Below, one piece after another: positions 31,458 through 39,147 of a DNA stretch of 64,000 nt. Both the position numbers and the translations under genes were made by a program. This DNA comes from Ancylobacter moscoviensis. Lineage in GTDB: Bacteria > Pseudomonadota > Alphaproteobacteria > Rhizobiales > Xanthobacteraceae. The notes under the pieces were generated by a model. The model was not told where the DNA came from. It did no database searches and saw only the letters and a list, made by a program, of their open reading frames with translations. The stretch lies in the NCBI RefSeq assembly GCF_007559435.1, contig NZ_VMBP01000002.1, positions 124,001-188,000 on the forward strand, given 5' to 3'. Positions within the stretch are counted from its first letter, which is position 1, and every line of letters starts with the position of its first letter.

Positions 31458-32452
31458 GCGCGATGCCTGCCATTACCTACAACTTCGCCTATCTCGACGA
31501 GCAGACGAAACGGATGATCCGCCGGGCGATCCTCAAGGCGATCGCCGTTCCCGGCTATCAGGTGCCGTTCGCCGCGCGCGAGATGCCGATGCCCTATGGC
31601 TGGGGCACCGGCGGCGTGCAGGTGACCGCCGCCGTGCTCGGCCGCGACGACGTGCTGAAGGTGATCGACCAGGGGGCCGACGACACGACGAACGCCGTGG
31701 CGATCCGCGGCTTCTTCGAGAAGACGGCGCGGGTGGCGACGACGACCTCGACGCGCGAGGCGACGGTGATCCAGACCCGCCACCGCGTTCCCGAGACGCC
31801 GCTCAGGGAAGACCAGATTCTCGTCTATCAGGTGCCGATCCCCGAGCCGCTGCGCTTCCTCGAGCCGCGCGAGACCGAGACGCGCCAGCTCCATGCGCTA
31901 GCCGAATACGGCCTGATGCATGTGAAGCTCTATGAGGACATCGCCCGGCACGGGCATATCGCCACTACCTACGCCTATCCGGTCGAGGTCGCGGGGCGCT
32001 ATGTGATGGACCCCTCGCCGATCCCGAAATTCGACAACCCGAAGATGGACGACTGCCCTGCGCTGCAGCTCTTCGGCGCCGGGCGCGAGAAGCGCATCTA
32101 CGCCATTCCGCCGCACACCAAGGTTCGCTCGCTGGACTTCGAGGACCACCCCTTCCGCGTCCAGCGCTTCGCCAAGCCCTGTGCGCTCTGCGCGGCGACG
32201 GGCGTCTATCTCGACGAGGTGATCCTCGACGACAAAGGCGGGCGGATGTTCGTGTGCTCGGACACCGACTACTGCAACACACGGCAGGAAGAGGGGCACC
32301 GGGGCGAGATGTCCGGCGCTTCCCCCTCACGCCAACCCTTCCCCCCTCGGGGAGAGGGGGCAGAAGGCGGGGCTCTTCACCTCTCCCCGCCGGGGAGAGA
32401 TCGCTCCGAAGCAGCGGGTGAGGGGGCCTCCGGCGGGGAGGTTCGGCCATGA
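31454..32452 (+). CDS. phnJ: C-P lyase PhnJ (radical SAM), with a repeat-derived C-terminus
   Basis: A 332-residue enzyme that cleaves the carbon-phosphorus bond of ribose-1-phosphonate-5-phosphate with a 4Fe-4S cluster, S-adenosylmethionine and a thiyl radical. The cluster cysteines in CALC...C are C243, C246 and C268 (spacing C-x2-C-x21-C), and the radical cysteine is C274 (VCSDTDYC), all offset by two from E. coli 241/244/266/272. The conserved protein ends near residue 289 (GHRGEMSGAS). The remaining 43 or so residues (SPSRQPFPPRGEGAEGG...) are translated from a 105-bp palindromic element at 32322-32426 and are absent from the family. The stop overlaps the next gene by four bases (ATGA). 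Confidence 0.95.
   Translation: MSAMPAITYNFAYLDEQTKRMIRRAILKAIAVPGYQVPFAAREMPMPYGWGTGGVQVTAAVLGRDDVLKVIDQGADDTTNAVAIRGFFEKTARVATTTSTREATVIQTRHRVPETPLREDQILVYQVPIPEPLRFLEPRETETRQLHALAEYGLMHVKLYEDIARHGHIATTYAYPVEVAGRYVMDPSPIPKFDNPKMDDCPALQLFGAGREKRIYAIPPHTKVRSLDFEDHPFRVQRFAKPCALCAATGVYLDEVILDDKGGRMFVCSDTDYCNTRQEEGHRGEMSGASPSRQPFPPRGEGAEGGALHLSPPGRDRSEAAGEGASGGEVRP
32322..32426. repeat. Palindromic repeat element inside the phnJ 3' end
   Basis: A 105-bp element with 9-bp inverted ends CCCCCTCAC (32322-32330) and GTGAGGGGG (32418-32426). It contains two inner hairpins (CCCCCTC-GGGGA-GAGGGGG, and CTCTCCCC-GCC-GGGGAGAG). It resembles the abundant intergenic palindromes of alphaproteobacteria (...CTCACCCGCTGCTTCGGAGCG...) but sits within the reading frame, where it stays open and extends PhnJ. 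Confidence 0.8.
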
Positions 32453-32979
32453 GCGCCGATCTCGTCGTGCGCCCCGCCGGGCCGGCAGACCTGCCGGCGG
32501 TGCTGGAGCTTTATCGCGAGCTTGATCCCGACGACGCACTTGATCTCGCCGAGGCGCGGGCGGTGTTCGACCGCATGGCCCGCTATCCCGACTACACGCT
32601 CCATGTCGCGGAGGTGGATGGCGAGGTGCTCGGCACCTATACGCTGCTCGTCGTGGAGAACCTCGCGCACCGGGGCTCGCGCTCGGCGGTGATCGAGGCG
32701 GTGGCGGTCGCCGGTACGGCGCAGGGGCGGGGCATCGGCCGCGCCATGATGGGCCGGGCGCTCGACCTCGCCCGCGAGAAGGGCTGCTACAAGGCGGCCC
32801 TGTCGACGCGGATGTCGCGCGAGCGGGCGCACGCCTTCTATGAAAGCCTCGGCTTCGAGCGGCACGGCTTCAGCTTCTACACGGAGCTGGGAGAGGGAGG
32901 CGGCTCCCCCCTGATCGACGTCATGCCGGGCCATGACGGCGGACCCGGCGGAACGGATGTGACGGAGCGCGTATCATGA
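32449..32979 (+). CDS. GNAT acetyltransferase in the phn operon (PhnO-like role possible)
   Basis: A 176-residue GCN5-related N-acetyltransferase. The acetyl-CoA site motif A is VIEAVAVAGTAQGRGIGRAM at about 81-100, followed by LAREKGCYKAALSTRMSRERAHAFYESLGFERHGFSF. The position between phnJ and phnK, with four-base overlaps on both sides, suggests that it acetylates an aminoalkylphosphonate as PhnO does, or detoxifies one. The last 20 residues after YTELGEG look unrelated to the fold and coincide with a short CGTCATG...CATGACG palindrome at 32919-32938, so they may be repeat-derived like the PhnJ tail. Confidence 0.85.
   Translation: MSADLVVRPAGPADLPAVLELYRELDPDDALDLAEARAVFDRMARYPDYTLHVAEVDGEVLGTYTLLVVENLAHRGSRSAVIEAVAVAGTAQGRGIGRAMMGRALDLAREKGCYKAALSTRMSRERAHAFYESLGFERHGFSFYTELGEGGGSPLIDVMPGHDGGPGGTDVTERVS
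32919..32938. repeat. Short CGTCATG...CATGACG palindrome in the acetyltransferase 3' end
   Basis: CGTCATGCCGGGCCATGACG is a near-perfect palindrome carrying the same ends as the larger elements at 9676, 33817 and 34695, like a collapsed copy. It lies within the last codons of the acetyltransferase gene. Confidence 0.55.
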
Positions 32980-33770
32980 CCAACCCGATTGCGACCGACG
33001 ATGCCCCGCTGCTCGTCGCCGAGGGGCTCGGCAAGAATTACGGCGCCCGCATCGGCTGCCGTGACGTCTCGCTGGAGGTCTATCCCGGTGAGGTGCTGGC
33101 GGTGGTGGGCGAGAGCGGCTCGGGCAAGTCGACCCTGCTCGGCCTGCTCTCGACCGAGCTCGCTCCCACGGCGGGCTGCGTTTCCTACCGCATGCGCGAC
33201 GGGCGGCTGGCCGACCTCGCCACGCTCGGCCCGGCGGAACGGCGGCTGCTGATGCGCACCGACTGGGGCTTCGTGCGGCAGAACCCGGCGGACGGGCTGC
33301 GCATGGCGGTCTCGGCCGGCGGCAATGTCGGCGAGCGGCTGATGGCGGTGGGCTGGCGCCACTACGGCAATATCCGCGACGAGGCCATAGACTGGCTCGG
33401 CCGGGTGGAGATCGCCAGCGACCGCATCGATGACGACCCGCGCGCCTTTTCCGGCGGTATGCGCCAGCGGCTGCAGATCGCCCGCAACCTCGTGACGCGC
33501 CCGCGCCTCGTGTTCATGGACGAGCCGACGGGAGGGCTCGACGTCTCGGTGCAGGCGCGGCTGCTGGACCTCATCCGGGGGCTGGTGTCGGAGCTGGGGC
33601 TGGCGGTGATCATCGTCACCCACGACCTCGCGGTGGCGCGGCTGCTCTCCCACCGCATGGTGGTGATGCGGCAGGGACGGGTGATCGAGACCGGGCTGAC
33701 CGACCAGGTGCTCGACGATCCGCGCGAGCCCTATACGCAGTTGCTGGTGTCCTCGGTTCTGGCGGCGTGA
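32976..33770 (+). CDS. phnK: Phosphonate C-P lyase system ABC-type ATPase PhnK
   Basis: A 264-residue ABC ATPase that binds the C-P lyase core complex rather than a membrane transporter. Walker A GESGSGKST at about 45-53, Q-loop FVRQNPADGLR, signature FSGGMRQRLQIARNL, Walker B RLVFMDEPTGGLD and switch His in THDLAV are all present. The start overlaps the acetyltransferase stop by four bases. A 92-bp palindromic element separates it from phnL. Confidence 0.94.
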   Translation: MTNPIATDDAPLLVAEGLGKNYGARIGCRDVSLEVYPGEVLAVVGESGSGKSTLLGLLSTELAPTAGCVSYRMRDGRLADLATLGPAERRLLMRTDWGFVRQNPADGLRMAVSAGGNVGERLMAVGWRHYGNIRDEAIDWLGRVEIASDRIDDDPRAFSGGMRQRLQIARNLVTRPRLVFMDEPTGGLDVSVQARLLDLIRGLVSELGLAVIIVTHDLAVARLLSHRMVVMRQGRVIETGLTDQVLDDPREPYTQLLVSSVLAA

Positions 33771-33816
33771 GGGGAGAGGACATGATCTCCACGCGGCATG
33801 TTGCCAACGAGAACGC

Positions 33817-33908
33817 CGTCATCCCCGGGCTTGACCCGGGGATCCACGCGGTCCCGCCGATGCGCCCGGTCCAGGGCATGGATGGCCGGGCCAAGCCCGG
33901 CCATGACG
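33817..33908. repeat. CGTCAT...ATGACG palindromic element, copy 2 (phnK-phnL junction)
   Basis: A 92-bp copy: left hairpin CCCCGGGCTTGACCCGGGG, right hairpin GGCCGGGCCAAGCCCGGCC, ends CGTCAT/ATGACG. It lies in the 163-base gap between phnK and phnL. Transcribed, it would fold strongly and could uncouple or stabilise the two halves of the operon. Confidence 0.88.
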
Positions 33909-33933
33909 TCGCATTGGCGGAAGGCGTCCCGTC

Positions 33934-34671
33934 ATGAATGAGCTCACGAGCGAACCGATGAACCGATCTCTCCTCGGCCCCATCCTCTCTGTCTCCGGGG
34001 TCGCCAAGACCTTCGTGCTGCATCTGCGCGAAGGGGCGCGGCTGCCGGTGGTGAACGGCGCGGGCTTCGAGCTGTTCGCCGGGGAGTGCGTGGCGCTGGG
34101 CGGGCCTTCGGGGGCGGGCAAGAGCTCGCTGCTGAAGATGGTCTACGGCAATTACCGGGTCGACGCCGGCGCCATTCTCGTGCGCGACGGCGCCGAGACG
34201 GTGGATGTCGCGCGCACCTCGCCGCGCCGGCTGATCCGGCTGCGCGAGGACACGATGGGCTATGTCAGCCAGTTCCTGCGGGTGATCCCGCGCGTCGGGG
34301 CGCTCGACGTGGTGGCTGAGCCGCTGATCGGCGACGGGGTGCCGCGCGAGGAGGCGACGGCGCGGGCGGGCGAGCTGCTGGCGCGGCTGAACCTGCCGGA
34401 GCGGCTGTGGAGCCTGCCGCCGGCTACCTTTTCCGGAGGTGAACAGCAGCGCGTGAACATCGCGCGCGGGCTGATCGCCCATCGCCCGCTGCTGCTGATG
34501 GATGAGCCGACGGCCTCGCTCGACGCGGCGAACCGGCAGGTGGTGGTCGGGCTCATCGAGGAGAAGAAGCGCGCGGGCGTCGCCATTCTCGGCATCTTCC
34601 ACGACACGGAGGTGCGCGAGGCGGTGTGCGACCGGGTGATCGACGTGACGGATTTCGCGCAGGCGGCGTGA
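33934..34671 (+). CDS. phnL: Phosphonate C-P lyase system ABC-type ATPase PhnL
   Basis: A 245-residue ABC ATPase needed for C-P lyase activity. ILSVSGVAKTFVLHLREGARLPVVNGAGF marks PhnL, then Walker A GGPSGAGKSSLLKMVYGNY at about 51-69, signature FSGGEQQRVNIARGL, Walker B PLLLMDEPTASLD and switch GIFHDTEVREAV. The first eight residues (MNELTSEP) may not be translated; a second ATG at 33958 is equally plausible. Another repeat element follows the gene. Confidence 0.93.
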   Translation: MNELTSEPMNRSLLGPILSVSGVAKTFVLHLREGARLPVVNGAGFELFAGECVALGGPSGAGKSSLLKMVYGNYRVDAGAILVRDGAETVDVARTSPRRLIRLREDTMGYVSQFLRVIPRVGALDVVAEPLIGDGVPREEATARAGELLARLNLPERLWSLPPATFSGGEQQRVNIARGLIAHRPLLLMDEPTASLDAANRQVVVGLIEEKKRAGVAILGIFHDTEVREAVCDRVIDVTDFAQAA

Positions 34672-34694
34672 AACTGGGGCGTGAGCTTGCTGTA

Positions 34695-34787
34695 CGTCAT
34701 CCCCGGGCTTCGCCCGGGAATTTACGACTTGCGGGCGGCGTGGAGACAAGGAAGGCGTGGATGGCCGGGCCGAGCCCGGCCATGACG
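34695..34787. repeat. CGTCAT...ATGACG palindromic element, copy 3 (phnL-phnM junction)
   Basis: A 93-bp copy with CCCGGGCTTCGCCCGGG and GGCCGGGCCGAGCCCGGCC hairpins and ends CGTCAT/ATGACG, filling most of the 147-base gap between phnL and phnM. Confidence 0.88.
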
Positions 34788-34818
34788 AAGTCCGGGTGGG
34801 GTGGTTGGTGAGGGACAG

Positions 34819-35958
34819 ATGACGGAGACGGTGTTCGCCAATGCGCGGCTGGTGCTGGAGGACGAGGTGCGCGAAGGCCATCTCGTGGTCCGCGACGGCC
34901 TCATCGCCGAGATCGGAGAGGGATCGGCGCCGCGTTCGGCGCAGGATCTCGGCGGCGACCATGTGCTGCCCGGCTTCGTCGAGCTGCACACCGACCATGT
35001 GGAGGGGCATCTCTACCCGCGTCCGCGCGTGCTGTGGAACGCCTTCGCGGCGGTGACGGCCTATGACGCGCAGGTCGCCGCCTCCGGCATCACCACGGTG
35101 TACGATTCGCTGCGCGTCTGGCCGGACAAGCGGGCGGTGGGCATGGACGGCGATGCGCCGCTGCTGGCATCGACCATCCGGCAGGCGGCCGAAGCCGGGC
35201 TGCTGCGCGCCGAGCACCGGGTGCACCTGCGCTGCGAGGTGGCGGCGGACGGCGTGGTGGAGGACGCGCAGGCGCTGATGGAGAGCGCCGATGTGCGCCT
35301 CATCTCGCTGATGGACCACACGCCGGGCCAGCGCCAGTTCCTCACCGAGGAGAAGTTCCGCAGCTACTACAAGAAGAAGAGCGGGCTGACCGACGCCGAG
35401 ATGGACATCATCGTCGCCGACCGCCAGAACGCCCATGCGAACTTCGCCCGCACCAACCGGGCGCGGCTGGTGGAACTGGCGCGCGGGCGCGGCATCGTGC
35501 TGGCGAGCCATGACGACGCCACCGTCGCGCATGTCGCCGACGCGATCGAGGACGGGGTGGCGATTGCCGAGTTCCCCACCACCGACCTTGCGGCGGACGG
35601 CTCGCACGCCGCCGGCATCCGCGTGCTGATGGGCGCGCCGAACATCGTGCGCGGGGGCTCGCATACCGGCAATGTGGCGGCCGAGAGCCTGGCGCGGCGG
35701 GGCGTGCTCGACATCCTGTCCTCAGACTATGTGCCGGGCAGCCTGCTGCTCGCCGCCTTCGCGCTGCCGGGGCTGGTGGACGGCATCACCCTGCCGCAGG
35801 CGGTCGCCATGGTGAGCGCGAGCCCGGCGGATGCCGCCGGGCTCGCCGATCGCGGGCGGCTGGCGCCGGGGCTGCGGGCAGACTTCATCCGCGTGGCTGC
35901 CTCCGGCCCGGCGCCGGTGGCGCGCGCCGTGTGGCGCGGCGGGGAGCGGATCGCGTGA
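34819..35958 (+). CDS. phnM: PhnM, ribose-1-methylphosphonate-5-triphosphate diphosphohydrolase
   Basis: A 379-residue amidohydrolase-fold enzyme that removes pyrophosphate from alpha-D-ribose 1-methylphosphonate 5-triphosphate before C-P cleavage. Metal motifs: GFVELHTDHVEGH near 52-64, a carboxylated-Lys region, SLMDHTPGQRQF, LASHDDATVAH and LSSDYVPGSLL with the final Asp. The ATG at 34819 is chosen because GAGGG lies just before it and MTETVFANARLVLEDEV matches the family start. Its TGA overlaps the GTG start of phnN. Confidence 0.94.
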   Translation: MTETVFANARLVLEDEVREGHLVVRDGLIAEIGEGSAPRSAQDLGGDHVLPGFVELHTDHVEGHLYPRPRVLWNAFAAVTAYDAQVAASGITTVYDSLRVWPDKRAVGMDGDAPLLASTIRQAAEAGLLRAEHRVHLRCEVAADGVVEDAQALMESADVRLISLMDHTPGQRQFLTEEKFRSYYKKKSGLTDAEMDIIVADRQNAHANFARTNRARLVELARGRGIVLASHDDATVAHVADAIEDGVAIAEFPTTDLAADGSHAAGIRVLMGAPNIVRGGSHTGNVAAESLARRGVLDILSSDYVPGSLLLAAFALPGLVDGITLPQAVAMVSASPADAAGLADRGRLAPGLRADFIRVAASGPAPVARAVWRGGERIA

Positions 35959-36527
35959 GCGCGGCGAACCCCGTCGATCCCGCGCCGCTGGGCCCGGGGC
36001 TGCTGGTGCTGGTGGTCGGGCCTTCCGGCGCCGGCAAGGACACGCTGATCGCCTATGCGCGCGGGCATCTGAAAGGGCGCGAGGACATACGCTTCGCGCG
36101 CCGGCGCATCACCCGACCGGCCGATGCCACCGAGAACCACATCGCGCTCGACGAGGATGCGTTCGCCCGGGAGATGGCGCTGGGCAGCTTTCCGCTGCAC
36201 TGGCGGGCGAACGGCCTCGGTTACGCGCTGGGAGCGGAGGTGGCGGAGGATGTCGCCGCCGGCCGCATCGTGGTCGCCAACGGCTCGCGCGCGGCGGTGC
36301 CGGCGGCGCGGGCCCGCTTCGCGCGTGTGAAGGTGGTGCATGTGACGGCGCCGCTCGACGTGCTGGCGGAGCGGATCGCGGCGCGCGGGCGCGAGAGCGG
36401 CGAGGCGGTGCGCGCGCGTCTCGCCCGCGAGCCGGCGCTCGACGCGCCGCCGGACCTCACCATCGTCAATGACGGGCCGGCGGAGGTCGCCGGCGAGAAG
36501 CTGGCGGCCTATCTGCGCGGCCTGTGA
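35955..36527 (+). CDS. phnN: PhnN, ribose 1,5-bisphosphate phosphokinase
   Basis: A 190-residue kinase that makes PRPP from ribose 1,5-bisphosphate, recycling the sugar left by the C-P lyase route. The P-loop VGPSGAGKDTLIAYARGHL lies near residues 19-37, followed by RRRITRPADATENHIALDED (guanylate-kinase-like lid), VVANGSRAAVPAARARF and RGRESGEAVRARLAR. The start is GTG at 35955, overlapping the phnM stop (GTGA); no ATG is suitably placed. This is the last phn gene; the 3' terminator is shared with sciP. Confidence 0.92.
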   Translation: MSAANPVDPAPLGPGLLVLVVGPSGAGKDTLIAYARGHLKGREDIRFARRRITRPADATENHIALDEDAFAREMALGSFPLHWRANGLGYALGAEVAEDVAAGRIVVANGSRAAVPAARARFARVKVVHVTAPLDVLAERIAARGRESGEAVRARLAREPALDAPPDLTIVNDGPAEVAGEKLAAYLRGL

Positions 36528-36556
36528 GGCGGCGGAAAGCGGCGCCCGGAAACGAA

Positions 36557-36580
36557 AATGGCCGGGACGGGGCCCGGCCA
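36557..36580. terminator. Bidirectional terminator between phnN and sciP
   Basis: ATGGCCGGG (36557-36565) pairs perfectly with CCCGGCCAT (36572-36580). In the minus direction it is followed by TTTTCGTTT, a good U tract for sciP. The stem resembles the right half of the nearby CGTCAT elements and may descend from one. Confidence 0.75.
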
Positions 36581-36607
36581 TGATCGGCGCTCAGATGGAA
36601 TTCCGGT

Positions 36608-36883
36608 TTACTGCCGGTACTGCTGGATGCGCGTGGTGCGCAGGCCGGCAAGTCCGTGGCGGTCGATGGACGCCTGCCACGACAGAAACTCTTCAGTGGT
36701 CAAAGTATAACGCTTGCAGGCCTCCTCCAGGCTGAGGAGACCGCCCCGGACGGCGGCGACGACTTCCGCCTTGCGTCGGATGACCCACCGCCGGGTGTTG
36801 GGCGGGGGCAGATCGGCAATGGTCAGCGGACTTCCGTCCGGCCCGATTACATATTTCACCCTCGGGCGATAGGGTTCTGTCAT
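36608..36883 (-). CDS. sciP: SciP, CtrA inhibitor (DUF1153)
   Basis: A 91-residue helix-turn-helix protein almost identical in pattern to Caulobacter SciP: VIGPDGSPLTIADLPPPNTR, RWVIRRKAEVVAAVRGGLLS, EACKRYTLTTEEFLSWQ and HGLAGLRTTRIQQYR. SciP binds CtrA and blocks its activation of target promoters in G1, forming part of the alphaproteobacterial cell-cycle circuit. I chose the ATG at 36883 to agree with the family length; a TTG five codons upstream is also in frame. It is divergent from mnmA across a 334-base A/T-rich region and has its own terminator. Confidence 0.95.
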   Translation of the reverse strand: MTEPYRPRVKYVIGPDGSPLTIADLPPPNTRRWVIRRKAEVVAAVRGGLLSLEEACKRYTLTTEEFLSWQASIDRHGLAGLRTTRIQQYRQ

Positions 36884-37217
36884 GTTACGCTCACTCAATA
36901 CACACGACCAATGACAGAAACGTAGCTGATCAGCTTTAAATATTTCCCTAAGCGAATCACGCTCTGGTGAGCATCAAGGTCCTGCTGCTTCGTTAATATT
37001 TGCGCAGGACTTTGTTTACGGTTGGCCCCGCGAGGGCAGGCGGGACGGCCGGGGGCCGGCGCGGGCGTGGTTACCGCCGCCGATTGTCAGAAAAGCGCGT
37101 TGCCCGGCCGTTTCGAAAGGCGGCAGGGTTCATACCGGCGCCGTCGTGGCCTATATAGGTGGACGCCCCGCCGCTTTGCGCGAGGCGCTCCCGTTTTTCG
37201 CGTCCCGTTGCCAGGTC
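36884..37217. promoter_or_regulatory. Divergent promoter region of sciP and mnmA
   Basis: This 334-base gap is markedly A/T rich from about 36890 to 37020. It holds one GANTC site (GAATC, 36954-36958), the target of the CcrM cell-cycle methylase. Next to it, on the sciP strand, lies TTAGGGAAATATTTAA, a loose match to the CtrA box TTAA-N7-TTAA. The right half (37021-37217) is GC rich and is either mnmA leader or extra N-terminal coding sequence from a start at 37146. No further gene is seen. Confidence 0.4.
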
Positions 37218-38405
37218 ATGATCCGCCTCGACGATACATCCCGCCCCCCGAGCCAGACGCGCGTGGTCGTCGCGATGTCGGGCGGCGTGGATTCCTCGGT
37301 GGTGGCGGCGCTCTACGCGCAGGCGGGCTACGACGTGGTCGGCGTGACGCTGCAGCTCTACGATCATGGCGAGGCGATGCACCATCGCCCCGGCGCCTGC
37401 TGCGCCGGGCAGGACATCTACGACGCGCGTACCGTGGCCGAGAAGCTCGGCATTCCCCATTACGTGCTCGACTATGAGAGCCGCTTCCGCCACGCGGTGA
37501 TCGAGCGCTTCGCCGACGCCTATGCGGCCGGGGAAACGCCGATCCCCTGCGTGGACTGCAACCGTACGGTCAAGTTCCGCGACCTGCTGGAGACCGCGCG
37601 CGACCTCGGGGCCGACATCCTCGCCACCGGGCACTACGTCACCAGCCGCGCGCTGGAAGGCGGGCGGCGCGGGCTGTTCCGTCCGCTCGACGAAAGCCGG
37701 GACCAGAGCTACTTCCTCTACGCCACTACGCAGGGGCAGATCGACATGCTCCGCTTCCCGCTCGGCGAGACCACCAAGCCGGAGGTGCGGGCGCTGGCGG
37801 AGAGCTTCGGGCTGAAGGTGGCCGACAAGCCGGACAGCCAGGATATCTGCTTCGTGCCGAACGGGCACTACACCGCCATCGTCGAGAAGCTGCGCCCCGA
37901 GGCGGCCGAGCCGGGCGAGATCGTGCATCTCGACGGGCGCGTGCTGGGCCGGCACGCCGGGGTGATGCGCTACACCATCGGCCAGCGCAAGGGGCTCGGC
38001 ATCGCCGCCTCCGAGCCGCTCTATGTCGTCGGCATCGACGCCGCCCGCCGCCGCGTGCTGGTGGGCCCGCGCTCGGCGCTGGGCGTTTCCGCCATCCGCG
38101 TCGACGAGGTGAACTGGCTGGGCGACGAGCCGCTGGAGGCGGCGGCCGCTGCGGAGCGCGAGATCCATGTGAAGGTGCGTTCGGCTCGCGCGCCGACGCC
38201 CGGCCATCTGGTGCGCGCGGCCGATGGCGGGATCGAGGTGCACCTGCACAATGCGGAGGAAGGCGTGGCGCCGGGGCAGGCCTGCGTCTTCTACGAGGAT
38301 GGCGGCGCGGGGGCGCGGCTGCTGGGCGGCGGGGTGATCCGCCGCGCGCCGCAGCCCTTCACCGCAGTGACACCTGAGGTGACGATGATGGCTCGTTCGG
38401 CGTGA
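37218..38405 (+). CDS. mnmA: tRNA 2-thiouridylase MnmA
   Basis: A 395-residue enzyme that thiolates U34 of tRNA Lys, Glu and Gln, taking sulfur from the IscS/Tus relay. The PP-loop [15 protein letters not shown] begins at about residue 19. Catalytic cysteines are C114 ([11 protein letters not shown]) and C211 (DSQDICFVP), matching C102 and C199 of E. coli. [14 protein letters not shown] and the C-terminal barrel are complete. The ATG at 37218 gives about 15 residues before the PP-loop strand, as in homologues; an upstream in-frame start at 37146 would add 24 poorly conserved residues. Confidence 0.95.
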   Translation: MIRLDDTSRPPSQTRVVVAMSGGVDSSVVAALYAQAGYDVVGVTLQLYDHGEAMHHRPGACCAGQDIYDARTVAEKLGIPHYVLDYESRFRHAVIERFADAYAAGETPIPCVDCNRTVKFRDLLETARDLGADILATGHYVTSRALEGGRRGLFRPLDESRDQSYFLYATTQGQIDMLRFPLGETTKPEVRALAESFGLKVADKPDSQDICFVPNGHYTAIVEKLRPEAAEPGEIVHLDGRVLGRHAGVMRYTIGQRKGLGIAASEPLYVVGIDAARRRVLVGPRSALGVSAIRVDEVNWLGDEPLEAAAAAEREIHVKVRSARAPTPGHLVRAADGGIEVHLHNAEEGVAPGQACVFYEDGGAGARLLGGGVIRRAPQPFTAVTPEVTMMARSA

Positions 38406-38463
38406 GTCGGACGTGCCGGCGAGCCCGCAAGGGTTGAATGGGACAAGAAGGGTGGGGAACACG

Positions 38464-39147
38464 ATGACGACCGATCTCGACCGCAGCACCGTCGAGGAAG
38501 CCTATGCCCGCTGGGCGCCGATCTACGACGTGGTGTTCGGCGCCGTCTTCGAGCCGGGCCGCAAGGCGGCGCTGCAGGCGGCGGAGCGGATCGGCGGTCG
38601 CATCCTCGAATTCGGCGTCGGCACCGGCTTCGCCCTGCCGAACTACAAGCGCACCAACCGCCTCGTCGGCGTCGACATCTCCGAGCCCATGCTTCAGAAG
38701 GCGCGCGAGCGGGTGGAGAAGGAAAAGCTCGACCATGTCGAGGGCCTGTGCCTGATGGACGGCGCCCATATGGGCTTCGCCGACAATTCCTTCGACGTGG
38801 TGATGGCGCAGTTCGTGATCACCGTGGTGCCGCATCCGGAAGAAACGCTGGACGAGATGGCCCGGGTGCTGAAGCCGGGTGGCGAGATCATCCTCGTCAA
38901 CCATCTCGGCGCCGAGGACGGCCCGCGTGCGGCCTTCGAGAAATGGTTCGCCCGCCGCGCCCGCAAGCTCGGCTGGCGTCCGGAATTCCAGTTCGCGCGG
39001 CTGCACAACTGGGCGCTGAAGAACGGCACGGTCGACATGCCGATCAAGCGCGACGTGGCGCTGGGCATGTACACCATGGTGCGCTTCCGCAAGCGCAGCG
39101 AGGCGGAGATCGCGGGGGCGACGGAGCCGGTGGCGCTGGCCGGCTAG
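38464..39147 (+). CDS. Class I SAM methyltransferase, Rhodobacter-type PmtA-like
   Basis: A 227-residue SAM-dependent methyltransferase. YARWAPIYDVVFGAVFEPGR at about 14-33, RILEFGVGTGFALPNY (motif I), GVDISEPMLQKARERV, FADNSFDVVMAQFVITVVPHPE and LKPGGEIILVNHLG match the Rhodobacter/Rhizobium class of phosphatidylethanolamine N-methyltransferases that make phosphatidylcholine. A ubiquinone or other small-molecule methyltransferase is an alternative. It follows mnmA by 58 bases and converges with the decarboxylase gene (4-base overlap of stops). Confidence 0.8.
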   Translation: MTTDLDRSTVEEAYARWAPIYDVVFGAVFEPGRKAALQAAERIGGRILEFGVGTGFALPNYKRTNRLVGVDISEPMLQKARERVEKEKLDHVEGLCLMDGAHMGFADNSFDVVMAQFVITVVPHPEETLDEMARVLKPGGEIILVNHLGAEDGPRAAFEKWFARRARKLGWRPEFQFARLHNWALKNGTVDMPIKRDVALGMYTMVRFRKRSEAEIAGATEPVALAG

